Assembly (NCBI GenBank): GCA_011049745.1
Contig: DRHE01000347.1
Coordinates: 1-5,350, forward strand
DNA: 5,350 bases
Reading direction: 5' to 3'
DNA from: Spirochaetales bacterium
Lineage (GTDB): Bacteria > Spirochaetota > Spirochaetia > SZUA-6 > DRHE01
The position numbers were made by a program, and so were the translations under genes. Each line of letters begins with the position of its first letter. The first letter of the stretch is position 1. The notes under the pieces are model-generated. The model searched no databases. It was given only the letters and a program-made list of their open reading frames with translations, and was not told the origin of the DNA. This document shows, piece by piece, positions 5,291 to 5,350 of the stretch.

Positions 5291-5350
5291 TTAATCTCTC
5301 CTCTGAATTTTTCATAAAGCCGTTTCCCCAGCTCCCAGTTATTACCCGCC
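5287..5350 (-). CDS. C-terminal end of an unidentified gene upstream of yicC
   Basis: The last 20 codons are visible, entering from the right edge: AGNNWELGKRLYEKFRGEIK, then TGA at 5289-5287, overlapping the yicC ATG as ATGA. The composition (Trp, paired charges, ordinary codons) looks coding, and the 4 nt overlap is the typical signature of a translationally coupled neighbour. The fragment is too short for me to recognise a family. Support rests on the open frame and on the stop/start overlap; the yicC Shine-Dalgarno falls inside it. Confidence 0.6.
   Translation of the reverse strand, partial: AGNNWELGKRLYEKFRGEIK

Overview
Every gene I can support lies on the minus strand, so transcription runs from the right edge to the left. 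In that order the window holds: the last 20 codons of an unidentified gene, yicC (YicC/YloC-family endoribonuclease), a small CMP-kinase-like P-loop kinase, rpoZ (omega subunit of RNA polymerase), miaA (tRNA dimethylallyltransferase), a 29-residue AURKAIP1/COX24-type ribosomal protein (GTG start), flgH (flagellar L-ring homologue, GTG start), and dxs (DXP synthase, cut by the left edge after 571 codons). Genes are packed tightly, with 4 and 11 nt overlaps or short gaps. The only noticeable non-coding stretches are about 100 bp between miaA and the small ribosomal gene and about 40 bp each before rpoZ and flgH. No mobile element, tRNA, rRNA or CRISPR array is visible.

The likely host is a spirochaete, or a relative with flagella and an outer membrane. 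This is an inference from the short omega, the kinase ending in an archaeal-type YGID lid, the tiny COX24-type protein and a FlgH homologue. No single feature proves it, and GC content looks intermediate.

Region by region: (5350-3910) unidentified gene, yicC and kinase are translationally coupled. The yicC/kinase/rpoZ order mirrors the yicC(yloC)-gmk-rpoZ arrangement of other bacteria, with a CMP-kinase-like protein where guanylate kinase would sit. (3902-3676) rpoZ has its own near-consensus extended -10 promoter, placed so that the transcript should begin at or next to the ATG, i.e. a leaderless mRNA. (3707-2706) miaA is intact in all catalytic motifs but has no ATG, GTG or TTG start upstream of its P-loop. 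(2705-2466) an intergenic stretch with two weak hairpins, then the small ribosomal gene behind a perfect Shine-Dalgarno. (2465-1) flgH and dxs, 13 nt apart.

The genes are mainly housekeeping: RNA turnover, nucleotide phosphorylation, transcription, tRNA modification, ribosome structure and isoprenoid supply. MiaA and Dxs share a pathway, since Dxs starts the route to dimethylallyl diphosphate, the MiaA substrate. I found no wholly new system. The points most worth a second look are the miaA start problem, the leaderless rpoZ, the kinase P-loop with Asn in place of the Walker A Lys, the tiny ribosomal gene, and the FlgH.
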